Shown: one piece after another, positions 7,004 through 16,873 of the stretch
Layout of the letters: the number at the start of each line of letters is the position of its first letter
How positions within the stretch are numbered: the stretch's first letter is position 1
Assembly (NCBI GenBank): GCA_003153375.1
Contig: PLYM01000217.1
Coordinates: 18,825 to 82,824 of the forward strand
DNA length: 64,000 bases
Source: Planctomycetaceae bacterium
GTDB taxonomy: Bacteria > Planctomycetota > Planctomycetia > Pirellulales > PALSA-1355
Direction: 5' to 3'
Position numbers and translations under genes: made by a program
Notes under the pieces: generated by a model
Told to the model about the DNA's origin: nothing
The model's database searches: none
Seen by the model: the letters and a program-made list of their open reading frames with translations, nothing else

Positions 7004-9553
7004 CTACGCGCGATGGATCTCCGTCAACTGATGGCTCGCGCCGGAGTGAACCAGATATTTTCGCGAAATGTTGCTGGCGAGTTCGCAAAGCTGCGTCGCC
7101 AGTTGCAGCAGGCTACCTTCGAGCCGCTGACGGATACCGTTTTCGTCCACCTCGGCCAGCGCCCCCAGGTCGGACAGCCGCACGCTCGAAAGCATCGCGA
7201 TCACCAGCCGCTGCTCGTCGCTCAACAGCGCTTCCGACTGGTGACGTGGTAGCCGCTCGACGTGGCTTGCCAGCGCGGCCAATTGATAGGCGATCGATCG
7301 TGGGTTCGTTTCGTCGGTGATCAACAAATCCAGCAGCGGCGCAAGCTGCAAGTTCGTGGCATATCGATTGCGATAGGTCATCGAGCTATCGGCGATCTCC
7401 AAAATCGCCTCCAGGACCGCATGTTCATTGCCGGCCGGAATGAACAGCGTCGTGCGGAGCAGCCCGATCATGTTCATGGCTCGCTCGGTCCGCCGGCCCA
7501 AGTCCAAAAACTGCCAACCCGGCCCGCGTGTCATGTTTTCCATGGCCACGCCGCTGAACGCCGAAAGATTGAGCACCATCTGATTGAGCATGGTCAACAC
7601 GTCGGACAGCGAGACCACGCCCAGCGGATAGCCGGGATGGAAGTCGTCGTCAATTCGCTTCAGGATGCGCCAGGTGTCGAGCGAGATGCGGTCGCGCACC
7701 ACCGTGGCGCCGCGCACCATCGAGGCCAGCACCGACAGCAGGCTGCCGGCCCGCTGCTGGTCGTAGAGATAGGCCAATACTTGCAGTTCCATCGCTGAGG
7801 CGGCCGAGCCGGTCCCACTTTCTTGCGGCGCGGGCGGCGAGCCAGTCAGGGCGCGAAACAAAATATCCAGCTCGCTCGCGTCGCCCGGCGAGTTTTCGCT
7901 GATCAGTCGGGTGAAGATGCTGCGCAGCAGTCGCACCAGGTCCTCGGCCCGCTCGACGTGGCGGCCAAGCCAGAACAGGTTGTCGGCCACGCGGCTGGGC
8001 AGATCGTGACCGCTGCGCCGCGGCGCCAGGGGCGTGCCCGGCGGCTGCAACAAGGTAACCGGTGCGACCGGCCCATCGGCCAACACCCACACGTCCTTGC
8101 TCCCCTGCCCCACGAACATCGACTCGCCGAGGGCTTCCGGCGACGCGCTCACGTGGGCCAGGGCCCCGGGCAGCACGCGGTACGAATCGCCCGCGGCCAC
8201 CGAAAAGGTTCGCACCGCGATGTGGCCAGCCACCAGCGAGCCATCGCTCCACACCGGAGCGCTCGAGCGGACCACCAGTTCCTGAGCGACGAACTTGGCT
8301 CCCGCCGTGCGAATGCGAGCAACGAGCTGTTCCTTTTCCGTGCTGCTCAGCGAGCCGCCATGCACGCTCTTGCTGGCCGTGTCACCCAAGGCCGAGCGAA
8401 TGATCAACCGATCGAGGTTTTCGAGCACGAAGGGCAGTGACTTTTCGTCGCCGCACCACCAGGTGCGAACCGAAGGAAGCTCCAGCGGTTCGGACAGCAG
8501 CCGCTGGCAAAGCGCGGGCAGGAAGGCCATCAGCGCCGGCGATTCCACCAGCCCGCTGCCCAGGGCATTGGCCAGCACCACGTTTCCTTGCCGTGCCGCG
8601 TGGGTCAACCCGGGCACGCCCTGGCGCGACCGACCGCCCAGTTCCAGCGGATCGCAAAACTCCTGTCGCACACGGCGCATCACCACGTCGACGTTGATCA
8701 GCCCACCGAGCGTCTTGAGATAGACGCGATTGTCGCGCACGGTCAGGTCTTCACCCTCGACCAGCGTATAGCCCAAATAGCGCGCCAGGTACGAATCCTC
8801 GAAATAGGTGGGGCTCGCCGGACCGGGGCTCAGCAGCACGGTTTGTGGGTTTTCGCGGTGCCGCAACGCGAGATCGGCCAGCGTGTCGCGCAGGGTCATG
8901 AAGAACCCGGCCAACCGCTCGACCCGGCAATGATGAAACACGTGCGGAATCATCCGCGAGATCACGATTCGGTTTTCCACCGCATAGCCGGCTCCGACCG
9001 GAGCTTCGCTGCGGTCGGCCACGACCCACCAGGCGCCCTCGGGCGAGCGCGCCAGGTGCGCGGCGTGCAAGTGCAGATAGCGATCGCCCGGCACGCTCCA
9101 GCCGTGGCAGGGACGCAGAAAGCCTGGATGGCCGAGGATCAGCTCACTCGGCAACAGGCCCTCGCGCAGCAGGTGCTGCGGACCGTAGACATCCTGCAAG
9201 ATGGCATTGAGCAGTCGCGCCCGTTGCGTCAGTCCGGCCGATAGCCGCGACCATTCGCCCGATTCCATCACCAGCGGCAGCGCGTCGAGCTCCCAACGGC
9301 GGTCGCGTCCTTGCGGATCGCTGTGTACGTTATACGTCACGCCGTTTTCGTCGATCAACCGCCGCGCTTGCTGCCAACGACGCGTCAGCTCGAGCGGCCC
9401 CAGGCCGTCAACCAGCGAGGCGAACTCGCCCCAATGGCCGCGCAGGCGACCATCGCCGGCGAACATTTCGTCGTACACGGCCCCCGGCGGCTCATAGCGT
9501 GCGAAGACGCTTTTGTCCGCCAAAGGGTTCAGGGCGATATGGGCAGAATTCAT
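7004..9553 (-). CDS. Circularly permuted ATP-grasp / alpha-E domain fusion protein
   Basis: An 849-residue protein joining two families that are separate genes just upstream. Residues about 1-510 are a circularly permuted ATP-grasp (DUF404/DUF407 type): GVTYNVHSDPQGRDR, WVVADRSEAPVGAGYAVENR, LGGLINVDVVMRR and ALGSGLVESPALMAFLPAL. Residues from about 520 to the end are an all-helical alpha-E domain (DUF403) opening SRVADNLFWLGRHVERAEDL. ATP-grasp enzymes of this class are predicted amide or peptide ligases; alpha-E is the usual partner of unknown mechanism. A weak promoter can be seen in the 142-bp gap before it, and the transglutaminase follows closely. Confidence 0.92.
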   Translation of the reverse strand: MNSAHIALNPLADKSVFARYEPPGAVYDEMFAGDGRLRGHWGEFASLVDGLGPLELTRRWQQARRLIDENGVTYNVHSDPQGRDRRWELDALPLVMESGEWSRLSAGLTQRARLLNAILQDVYGPQHLLREGLLPSELILGHPGFLRPCHGWSVPGDRYLHLHAAHLARSPEGAWWVVADRSEAPVGAGYAVENRIVISRMIPHVFHHCRVERLAGFFMTLRDTLADLALRHRENPQTVLLSPGPASPTYFEDSYLARYLGYTLVEGEDLTVRDNRVYLKTLGGLINVDVVMRRVRQEFCDPLELGGRSRQGVPGLTHAARQGNVVLANALGSGLVESPALMAFLPALCQRLLSEPLELPSVRTWWCGDEKSLPFVLENLDRLIIRSALGDTASKSVHGGSLSSTEKEQLVARIRTAGAKFVAQELVVRSSAPVWSDGSLVAGHIAVRTFSVAAGDSYRVLPGALAHVSASPEALGESMFVGQGSKDVWVLADGPVAPVTLLQPPGTPLAPRRSGHDLPSRVADNLFWLGRHVERAEDLVRLLRSIFTRLISENSPGDASELDILFRALTGSPPAPQESGTGSAASAMELQVLAYLYDQQRAGSLLSVLASMVRGATVVRDRISLDTWRILKRIDDDFHPGYPLGVVSLSDVLTMLNQMVLNLSAFSGVAMENMTRGPGWQFLDLGRRTERAMNMIGLLRTTLFIPAGNEHAVLEAILEIADSSMTYRNRYATNLQLAPLLDLLITDETNPRSIAYQLAALASHVERLPRHQSEALLSDEQRLVIAMLSSVRLSDLGALAEVDENGIRQRLEGSLLQLATQLCELASNISRKYLVHSGASHQLTEIHRA

Positions 9554-9661
9554 CCGATTCCTGGAGCGGGGGCAAGCAAGTCGGGACTACGCGCCCAGGG
9601 CGGATTGACCGCCGGCACGTTGATGGATGTCGGCGTTCCTTGCCGACTCGTCTCTCTCACT

Positions 9662-9690
9662 AAAATAATACGCCTACTTGGGCGGCTCAA
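9662..9690 (-). promoter_or_regulatory. Possible sigma-70-type promoter of the ATP-grasp/alpha-E fusion
   Basis: On the minus strand TTGAGC (9690-9685) and TATTTT (9667-9662) are separated by 17 bases, about 110 bases before the ATG at 9553. It lies in the only sizeable gap of the cluster, so the fusion gene may have its own transcript. The -10 matches consensus at only four of six positions. Confidence 0.3.
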
Positions 9691-9695
9691 CGCGA

Positions 9696-10682
9696 CTACT
9701 GTTGGCTGGCCCGCTGGGCCAATTCCAGCGGCCGGAGCGCGAAGAAGGTCTCGTAAATTGCCTCGCCCACTTTGTTCAGTTGAATCTGGAAGGCGTCAAT
9801 GAATTCGTGGAGCCCCTGGTCAATGATCTCACTAACCTGCGTGTAATCGAGCTCCGATCGCAAGCGGCCCAGCCGCTTTTCGGCCAGCGTGCGAAATCGC
9901 CCGCGCTCGCCGCCAGTAATCGCCAGCAACGACTCTTCGCTCTTGATCAGGCAGAAGTGGATCGCACGGGGAAACTCGCTGTCCAGAATCAGGAAATCGG
10001 CAACGTCCGTCGGTCGAATCCGCCCAAACCGCTTGCGATACATTTCCAAGGCGCTAGCCGACTCCAACAAGGCCGACCATTGCACCGTATCCACGGGCGT
10101 GCCCACCTCCGCGATCGACGGGAGCAACACGTAATACTTGACATCCAAGATGCGCGAGGTCTTGTCGGCTCGTTCCAGCAACCGTCCCAAGCGGGCAAAG
10201 TGCCAGGCCTCGCCGTGCGACATCGTGGCCATCGTGATGCCTTCCAATAGGTGGCTGGCCAGCTTGACCTGCTTGAAGAACTCGTACGATGAGTCGAGCA
10301 TCGTGCCCGACCCCTTGGCCGACAGCACCATGAGATAGAACTTATTGAGCTCCTCCCACATCGACGACGAAATCATCTCCCGCACGGTGCGGGCGTTTTC
10401 GCGCGCTAATCGCAGGCAGGTGAGGATCGAGTTCGGGTTGCGGTCGTCGAACGTCAGAAAGGCGATCGCCTTGTGCTGGTCCGGCTCGCCGTACAACTCG
10501 CGAAACAGGTCGTAGTCGCCGGTGGTGATGACCAGCGGGGCCCATTGTTCGGCCGCATGCACGTCAGTATGGCCCTCGTCCATGGCCAGGTGCATGTTGA
10601 CGTCGATGAAACGCGCGACGTTCTCAGCGCGTTCGATATAACGGCTCATCCAAAAGATCGAATCCGCCACCCGGCTCAGCAT
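9696..10682 (-). CDS. Alpha-E domain-containing protein (DUF403)
   Basis: A stand-alone alpha-E protein of 328 residues from ATG 10682 (MLSRVADSIFWMSRYIERAE). The track's longer start runs into the upstream ATP-grasp gene and is not used. The family signature IERAENVARF near the N-terminus and the mostly helical, charged body match the C-terminal half of the neighbouring fusion protein. Its ATG lies 14 bases after the stop of the ATP-grasp gene at 10697, so the two form an operon. Family function is unknown beyond its constant association with permuted ATP-grasp and transglutaminase genes. Confidence 0.9.
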   Translation of the reverse strand: MLSRVADSIFWMSRYIERAENVARFIDVNMHLAMDEGHTDVHAAEQWAPLVITTGDYDLFRELYGEPDQHKAIAFLTFDDRNPNSILTCLRLARENARTVREMISSSMWEELNKFYLMVLSAKGSGTMLDSSYEFFKQVKLASHLLEGITMATMSHGEAWHFARLGRLLERADKTSRILDVKYYVLLPSIAEVGTPVDTVQWSALLESASALEMYRKRFGRIRPTDVADFLILDSEFPRAIHFCLIKSEESLLAITGGERGRFRTLAEKRLGRLRSELDYTQVSEIIDQGLHEFIDAFQIQLNKVGEAIYETFFALRPLELAQRASQQ

Positions 10683-10696
10683 GTTCGACACCGTTT

Positions 10697-12142
10697 TCAA
10701 TGCGATGCGCCGTTGCGAACGACCCAGGTGTCTTTGCTGCCGCCGCCTTGCGAGGAGTTGACCACCAACGAGCCGGCCTGCAAGGCCACGCGCGTCAGTC
10801 CGCCTGGCAGGACATAGATATCCTGGCCATAGAGGATGTAGGGACGTAAGTCGACATGCCGGCCCTCGAGCTGGTCTTGCACCACGGTTGGCACGCGCGA
10901 CAGCGACAACATCGGTTGCGCCACGTAGTTCCGCGGATTGGCGCGAATCCGGTCGCGGCACTCCTGGTGTTCGGCGCTCGAACTTTTGGGGCCGAGCATG
11001 ATCCCATATCCGCCCGACTCGTTCGTCGGCTTAACCACCAGCTTGTCGACATTGACCAACACGTGCTCGCATTGCGCCTCGTCGCCACAGACGAAGGTGG
11101 GCACATTCGACAACAGCGTATCCTCGCCCAGATAGTACTTGATCATCTGCGGCACGTACGCATAGACGGCTTTGTCGTCGGCGATACCGGTGCCTGGCGC
11201 ATTGGCCAGGGCCACGCGGCCCGCGCGATACACGTCGATCAGGCCCGGCACGCCCAGGGTCGAGTCGGAGCGGAAGGTCTTCGGATCGAGAAAGTCGTCG
11301 TCGATCCGCCGATAGATCACATCAACCCGCTCGAAACCGTGCGTGGTCCGCATGAACACGTAACCGTCGTTGACCACCAGGTCGGAGCCCTGCACCAGCT
11401 CGATACCCATCTGTTGGGCCAGGAAGCAGTGCTCGAAATAAGCCGAATTGTAGATGCCGGGCGTCAGCAGCACGACGTTCGGATCGTCGACCCCCGGGGG
11501 AGCGATGTGTTGGAGTGTTTGCAGGAGCTGCTCGGGGTAGTCCTCGACCGGCGAGATCGACAACCCGCCGAAGACCTGCGGAAAAGTCCTCTTCATGACT
11601 TCGCGGTTTTCCAGCACATAGGAGACACCCGAAGGACAACGCAGGTTGTCTTCGAGCACATAAAACTCACCATCGGCGTCGCGCACCAGGTCGGTGCCCG
11701 TGATGTGGCACCAAATGCCGTGCGGCGGACGCAGGCCGGCGCACTTTTCCAGCAGGCACTTGCCGGACGAAATCAGCCATTCGGGCACGACACCATCGCG
11801 AATGATTTGCCGCTTGTTGTAGACGTCGGCGATAAAGGAGTTGAGCGCGCGGATGCGTTGCTTGAGCCCGCGCTCAATGCGGTCCCATTCGCTGGCCTCA
11901 AGAATGCGTGGGACGATGTCGAACGGCCAGACTTTTTCGGTGCCGGCCTCGTGACCATAGACGTTGAACGTGATGCCCATGTTCAACAAGGCCAGGTCGG
12001 CCGCTTTCTGACGGCGCTGCAATTCGCCGTCGGACAGGGCCGCCAGATTTCGCGCGAGCAGTTGGGCCCGCGGCCGCGGCTGGCCGTCCTGTTCGAACAT
12101 TTCGTCGTAAAAACCGCCGGTTTGATAAGCATTGAATTTCAT
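10697..12142 (-). CDS. Circularly permuted ATP-grasp protein (DUF404/DUF407)
   Basis: A 481-residue protein from ATG 12142 ([20 protein letters not shown]). Seen in order: [87 protein letters not shown] and [17 protein letters not shown], the last a nucleotide-binding strand of permuted ATP-grasp enzymes. It is the first gene of the leftward cluster with alpha-E. It is distantly related to the N-terminal half of the downstream fusion, so the locus carries two versions of the same ligase/alpha-E pair. A predicted ATP-dependent carboxylate-amine ligase; substrate unknown. Confidence 0.93.
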   Translation of the reverse strand: MKFNAYQTGGFYDEMFEQDGQPRPRAQLLARNLAALSDGELQRRQKAADLALLNMGITFNVYGHEAGTEKVWPFDIVPRILEASEWDRIERGLKQRIRALNSFIADVYNKRQIIRDGVVPEWLISSGKCLLEKCAGLRPPHGIWCHITGTDLVRDADGEFYVLEDNLRCPSGVSYVLENREVMKRTFPQVFGGLSISPVEDYPEQLLQTLQHIAPPGVDDPNVVLLTPGIYNSAYFEHCFLAQQMGIELVQGSDLVVNDGYVFMRTTHGFERVDVIYRRIDDDFLDPKTFRSDSTLGVPGLIDVYRAGRVALANAPGTGIADDKAVYAYVPQMIKYYLGEDTLLSNVPTFVCGDEAQCEHVLVNVDKLVVKPTNESGGYGIMLGPKSSSAEHQECRDRIRANPRNYVAQPMLSLSRVPTVVQDQLEGRHVDLRPYILYGQDIYVLPGGLTRVALQAGSLVVNSSQGGGSKDTWVVRNGASH

Positions 12143-12424
12143 GGTTCGTACCGGTGGGTTGGTTGGCGCAAGCACCATCCGGCCGGGGCTTGCCTAGCAA
12201 TAGAGCAAACCCGGTCGAACATTTAAGCAATTTGAGCAGAATCGGCCGCTTTTTGTATCCGCCCCACTAGGAAGCAAAGCGTATGCCCAATCCACGGCAT
12301 CGAGCATTCGACACCACGAGGCTCGCGTCCTGAGAAGAAATCGGTTTCACCGGCGGGGCTAGCGCCCGACGCCCGAGAAGAACCAAGTCGCGCGGCACGC
12401 AGCCGTGCGGCGAGGAGCGGACTG

Positions 12425-12793
12425 CTAGGCCATGGCTCGACGACGGCCGAACAGCAGAAAGTAGACCAGCGCCCCGACCGCCAATGCCACGGCCGACGGC
12501 TCCGGCACCAGGCTCATGCTTTCGGTGTCCTCGCCCTGATGGTTGACGGCCGACGTAGAGGGCAGCACCTTGTTCTCGGCCACGGACGCCGCGATTGCCG
12601 CGTGGAGGTCGTGAGGATCCGAGTAGTTCGATGGCTTGGCCAACTGCGCGTCGCTGATACCCGCGCCACCACTTTCCATGACGGGCGAGACATCAACAGT
12701 CGAACGACCACCCAGCAGATCGTCGAGATCGTCTGCCTTGCCAACCACGGCAAGCAGCAGCGAGATGCAAATTACCGCACCCAACGTTTTCAT
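12425..12793 (-). CDS. Small secreted protein with PEP-CTERM sorting signal
   Basis: 122 residues from ATG 12793 (MKTLGAVICISLLLAVVGKA, a signal peptide). The mature part is polar and unremarkable. The C-terminus is a canonical PEP-CTERM tail: LVPEPSAVALAVGALVYFLL followed by a basic GRRRAMA end, the signal processed by exosortase systems. The short mature region (about 75 residues) offers no recognisable domain. It stands alone, pointing toward the ATP-grasp cluster but 283 bp from it. Confidence 0.8.
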   Translation of the reverse strand: MKTLGAVICISLLLAVVGKADDLDDLLGGRSTVDVSPVMESGGAGISDAQLAKPSNYSDPHDLHAAIAASVAENKVLPSTSAVNHQGEDTESMSLVPEPSAVALAVGALVYFLLFGRRRAMA

Positions 12794-13120
12794 AGGGATC
12801 GATCGCAATCATCCGACGGCGACTTGAGCACCGCCCGCCAAGAACCTTGCCTCCAATAACCGGCACTCCAGTGCAAGTTAAGGGGCAGCGATTATTATGA
12901 CAACGGACGGGAGGATTGGCAAGGAAAAAGAATCGAATTCTGGTTTTTCTGCCGCGATCGACCGGACGAACGGCAATCCTTTTTCGACAAGTCAAAAGGC
13001 GCCCTGCGGTTCCAAACTCGCGCGTGGTCTCCGTCCGCGATGCAAGTCGGCGACATTTTTCGGACGAGCCGCCGGGAGCCGCTGCGATCGACGAGAAGAG
13101 CGAAATCCCGAGCCTGGCCG
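12794..13120. other. Intergenic region, no gene seen
   Basis: 327 bp between the start of the PEP-CTERM gene and the stop of the deacetylase gene. It should hold the promoter of the former. Track ORFs here are out-of-frame artefacts; I see no RNA-like inverted repeat with a T-run. Confidence 0.5.
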
Positions 13121-14125
13121 CTATTTCTGGGCCGCCGCCGGTTTCGGCAGCGTGTCGCCGAACCGTTCTTCCCAGCGCTTCATGATCTCTTTCCAGTTCG
13201 TGAACTGGATGCCTTCGCGCTCGAAGAACGCTAGCATCGCCGGGTCGGCGAACATCTGCGATTCCCAAGTCCGCTGCTGCCAACTGCCGGTGATCGCCTT
13301 CAGCGTGTCGGTCATCACCGAGGGATGGAAGATGATCTCGTTGAGGCCTGGTTGCAGCGAACGGACCAGCACCATGAACTTCTCTTTCTTGTCCTCATAG
13401 TTCTTGCCGTCCGGCGCCGCGTTAAAGTCATCGAGCTTGGGCAGCTTATAGGCCGCCATCACTTTTTTCGACTCCTCGGTGATCGGATAGCCCTGCTTCT
13501 TGAACTTCTCGGTCACCGCCGGGGTGTCTTCAACGACCATCGCCGGAATGCGATATTCCTGGGCGACCTTCAAATAGGCCTTGGTGAATTCGATCCGCGC
13601 ATAGAGCGTGCCCATGTGCGTGTCGATGTGGCCGGGGCGCGTGCCCTTGGCGAGTGCCCGATCGACCTGAGCGCGAATTTCCGTCTCGATATCCTCGGGC
13701 TTGCCCTTGGTGGCCGTTTCGAGCACGTTGCGGTAAAGGAATCCTTCGCTATCGCACATGCTGGGCACTTTCAACTTGCCAGCCACAGGTCCCCAGCGAT
13801 ACCACTTCCACTCGCTGTTCATCGCCAGGTGCAGGCCCAGATCGTACTCGGGATGTTCCTTGTACCAATCGGCCATCTCGTTGTACCAAGGGCAGGGAAC
13901 CATCAGCGCGGCCGACTGAATCTGGCCGGCGGTCAAATAGGCTTTGCCGGCCAGGTTGGCTTCATAGCACATGCCGATGTCGTCGGCGTGCAGCATCAGG
14001 ACTTTCTTGCCGGCCGGATAACCGAGTTTCTCGCCCCAGGTCTCGCCATGGGCCAGGCCAGCCACAAGAACCACGCCGGCAAACAACGCGACGACGCGCA
14101 CGACACCGAAACATCGAATGAGCAT
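13121..14125 (-). CDS. ChbG/HpnK (YdjC-like) family deacetylase, secreted
   Basis: A 334-residue protein with a signal peptide (VVALFAGVVLVAGLAHGE). The family's metal-site strand is VLMLHADDIGMCYEAN (Asp-Asp), followed by LGLHLAMNSEW and RPGHIDTHMGTLY, which supply the His ligands. ChbG/HpnK enzymes remove acetyl groups from small glycans such as chitooligosaccharides or from hopanoid glucosamine. Its neighbour upstream in the same direction, a sialidase-like protein, suggests a role in using host or algal glycans. Confidence in the fold is high; the substrate is not known. Confidence 0.88.
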   Translation of the reverse strand: MLIRCFGVVRVVALFAGVVLVAGLAHGETWGEKLGYPAGKKVLMLHADDIGMCYEANLAGKAYLTAGQIQSAALMVPCPWYNEMADWYKEHPEYDLGLHLAMNSEWKWYRWGPVAGKLKVPSMCDSEGFLYRNVLETATKGKPEDIETEIRAQVDRALAKGTRPGHIDTHMGTLYARIEFTKAYLKVAQEYRIPAMVVEDTPAVTEKFKKQGYPITEESKKVMAAYKLPKLDDFNAAPDGKNYEDKKEKFMVLVRSLQPGLNEIIFHPSVMTDTLKAITGSWQQRTWESQMFADPAMLAFFEREGIQFTNWKEIMKRWEERFGDTLPKPAAAQK

Positions 14126-14286
14126 GATGATGACAATCCTCAGGTGAGATACGAGATGGTTGGTCCGCAGGGGCTGCTAGGTTTCTGGTCGCTATGATTC
14201 TGGATTCGCCCGATTGCCCAGTCAAGCAGACGCACGGGCGTTTCGGCCGAAAGCCCGGCCGGCCGCCTGCTCTGGAAAATGGCCGG

Positions 14287-15363
14287 CTATTTCGCCTTCG
14301 CGGCGCTGGCCGTGATCGCCGACTCGTCGAACACCGCGTGGTTGATCACGCTGCGATGTTCCGAGGTGTAGACGATGTGAATCTTGCCGTCGCGGCCTTG
14401 GATGGCATAGGGATAGGCATAGTCGTGGTTGCCCACCGCAATGTCGCGGCGCGCCGGCCAGGTCTTGTCGCCGTCGCTTGAGATCGCCACGGTCAGCGGC
14501 GTGCGGTCCAAGGGACTGTCGTTGTAGACCAACAGCAAGTGGCCGTTGTGCAGCTTGAGAAAGTCGATCGCGGCGTTGGGATTGGGGAACTTCGTATCCT
14601 GCCCTTCGCCCCAAGTTTTACCGCCATCGTGCGATTCGCTTCGCACGACGAACCCCTCGCTGCCCGGTCCATAGCCGCCGCCGCGACGGCAATAGGCGAC
14701 GAGATCGTCGTTGCCCAATTGGACGACCGACGGTTGGATGTTGCCCTTGGCTGAGCGAATGCGGCTCGACTCGCTCCACTTCTTTTTCTTCGCATCGAAG
14801 CGCAGGAACAGCGACGTGCTGTCGGCGCCGACGACCTCGGGATCGTGCCCCGTCTCGCGATACACTGGCAACAGATAATCGCCATCGGCCAGCAACAGCG
14901 GCCGGCTGCGGACCATCATCCCCTCTTCCATGGCCACCATGAACGAGTCGCTCCAGGTCTGGGCGTCATCGCGCGAGATCTTAGCCTTGATGCGCGACGT
15001 GCTCCAGGTGTCGCCAAAGCGGCAGACATAGAACAGCCACACCAGTCCATCGGGCGCTTGCCAGACGACGGCGTTGCCATCGGAATAGAACGGCGTGTCG
15101 GCGATGATTTTGGGCGCCGACCATTGGCTCTCGCCCTTCTTTTTGCGCATGCCATAAACGGCCGTCACGTCGGCGTACTCACCGTCGCCGCCATAGTAAG
15201 CGATATAGAGGTCGCCGCTGGCCAACTCCTCGATCGAGGCCGGGTGCTTGTACTTGCCCGGAAACTCGGGGCCGATAACGCGCTCGAACACGATATCATC
15301 GGCCGCAACCGCCAGGGAGCCGGACACCAGAACACTCATTGCCAGCAGGAACACTTTGATCAC
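14287..15363 (-). CDS. Sialidase-like (BNR repeat) exo-glycosidase family protein
   Basis: 358 residues from GTG 15363: GGAGAG lies seven bases upstream and the protein then opens with a signal peptide (VIKVFLLAMSVLVSGSLAVA). The track's ATG start has no ribosome site. Asp-box (SxDxGxTW) motifs typical of the six-bladed sialidase propeller are visible: SRDDAQTWSDS, SHDGGKTWGE and SSDGDKTWPA. Such proteins in planctomycetes are often annotated exo-alpha-sialidase, but not all cleave sialic acid. It precedes the deacetylase gene by 161 bp in the same direction. Confidence 0.85.
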   Translation of the reverse strand: MIKVFLLAMSVLVSGSLAVAADDIVFERVIGPEFPGKYKHPASIEELASGDLYIAYYGGDGEYADVTAVYGMRKKKGESQWSAPKIIADTPFYSDGNAVVWQAPDGLVWLFYVCRFGDTWSTSRIKAKISRDDAQTWSDSFMVAMEEGMMVRSRPLLLADGDYLLPVYRETGHDPEVVGADSTSLFLRFDAKKKKWSESSRIRSAKGNIQPSVVQLGNDDLVAYCRRGGGYGPGSEGFVVRSESHDGGKTWGEGQDTKFPNPNAAIDFLKLHNGHLLLVYNDSPLDRTPLTVAISSDGDKTWPARRDIAVGNHDYAYPYAIQGRDGKIHIVYTSEHRSVINHAVFDESAITASAAKAK

Positions 15364-15599
15364 GTGGTAGCTCTCCGAAAAGTAGAAACGAAATCGGTCA
15401 TGCGTCGCGATGGCTGTGCTAGCCGGCCCTATTCTAGCCTCGCCCGCCGGCCACCGCAGCGCTCCAGCAGACCCCACTTAGCCCCGTGCAACTTGCACAC
15501 TGGCCGCATTTTCCTATGGATTCAGAGCCCGCCAGCAGTTAGATTCGCAAGCAGCACGCCTGACTCCCCCCGAATTTCCCACCCCGAATGCGAGAAGCC

Positions 15600-16835
15600 A
15601 TGAAGAACATGGCATGTCACTGCGCGGCCGCGCTGCTTCTGGCGGCGCTCGCAATTCCGGCGCGGGCCGAAGAGACCGGCTCGCTGGTCATCATCGGCGG
15701 CGCGGCTCGCTATTCGGACGGCGACATTTGGAACCGCGTGGTCCAATTGGCCGGCGGGCAGGGAGCCAAGATTGCCGTCTTTCCGACGGCGTCGAGCGAT
15801 CCCTTGAAAAACGGCAGCCGCTCGGTCGACGCCCTGTGCAAGGCCGGAGCCGACGCGTTCCTGATCCCGCTGTGGGTGAATCAGGCCGAGGTCGACTACA
15901 AGCAACTGGTTGCCGATCCGGCGCTGGTCGACCGCGTGAAGCAGTGTCGCGGCGTCTACTTCATCGGCGGCTCGCAGGAACGCATCACCCAGGCGCTGGG
16001 CTCGAGCCTGAGCGATCGCACGCCGCTTTTGGAAGCGATCTGGCAAGTTTATCGCAATGGCGGGGTCGTGGCCGGCAGCTCGGCCGGAGCCGCCGTGATG
16101 AGTCGCATGATGTTCCGCGACGCGCGGAGCGTGCTAGGCACGTTGCAACACGGGGTCGAGCTGGGCAAGGAAGTTGGTCCCGGCTTGGGATTCTTGGACC
16201 CCCGTTGGTTCGTGGAACAACATTGCCTGGTGCGCGGACGGTTCGGTCGTTCGCTCGTGGCGATGCACACGCTGGGCATCCAATACGGCGTCGGCGTCGA
16301 CGAGAACACGGCGGTCGTGGTCGAACGAGGCCACACGATGAGCGTGATCGGCTACAAAGGCGCGATCGTGATGGACCTCTCGCAAGCCACGGCCGATCCG
16401 GCCATCAAGGGCTTCAATCTGAAGAATGCCCGGCTGACGTACCTGGACAAGGGCGACGCCTACGATTTGCAGACGCTGCAACTGACCCCGGCTGCTGAAA
16501 AACGCTCGGACCAGACGATCGATCCCAACAGCGAATCGTTTAAGCCATCGCGAGATGACTCGCTGGTGACCAGCGACATCCTGGGCAATGAGACCCTGCC
16601 CGATCTGATGAGCAAGCTGATCGACAACAAGCGGCCGGAAGCGATCGGACTGGCCTTCGACGCGGCCGAGGCCCGCAACGGACCGACGACCGGCTTCGAA
16701 TTCCGCTTCTATCGCGCGGCCGACAGCATGGGCTGGTACACGCCCGTCAGCGGCGCCAGTGCCTACACCGTGGCCAACATCCACCTCGACATCCGGCCGA
16801 TTCAGATTGCCGGACCGCTGTACAACTACAAGTAG
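15600..16835 (+). CDS. Cyanophycinase (peptidase family S51-like), secreted
   Basis: 411 residues from ATG 15600 (ATG 15588 is also possible). A signal peptide ends at IPARAEE. The S51-type core is clear: GSLVIIGGAARYSDG, KIAVFPTASSDP, GVYFIGGSQERI and the nucleophile elbow GGVVAGSSAGAAVMS with Ser161. Cyanophycinase cleaves cyanophycin (multi-L-arginyl-poly-L-aspartate) to beta-Asp-Arg dipeptides. The export signal suggests an extracellular form. It converges on an isoaspartyl peptidase gene that could finish the pathway. The C-terminal 130 residues are an extra domain beyond the usual core. Confidence 0.88.
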   Translation: MKNMACHCAAALLLAALAIPARAEETGSLVIIGGAARYSDGDIWNRVVQLAGGQGAKIAVFPTASSDPLKNGSRSVDALCKAGADAFLIPLWVNQAEVDYKQLVADPALVDRVKQCRGVYFIGGSQERITQALGSSLSDRTPLLEAIWQVYRNGGVVAGSSAGAAVMSRMMFRDARSVLGTLQHGVELGKEVGPGLGFLDPRWFVEQHCLVRGRFGRSLVAMHTLGIQYGVGVDENTAVVVERGHTMSVIGYKGAIVMDLSQATADPAIKGFNLKNARLTYLDKGDAYDLQTLQLTPAAEKRSDQTIDPNSESFKPSRDDSLVTSDILGNETLPDLMSKLIDNKRPEAIGLAFDAAEARNGPTTGFEFRFYRAADSMGWYTPVSGASAYTVANIHLDIRPIQIAGPLYNYK

Positions 16836-16873
16836 CCAGTCGCGGTTGGTACGCGGCTCCTGCTCGCACGGAA

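Noticed and set aside
9554-9695. Possible small RNA between alpha-E and the ATP-grasp fusion
   Set aside because: Partial inverted repeats (GCCGGC, GTCGGC) do not form a convincing stem and no T-run follows.
12179-12424. GGGC-TAGC-GCCC inverted repeat as terminator of the PEP-CTERM gene
   Set aside because: Stem of four base pairs with no T-run on either strand.
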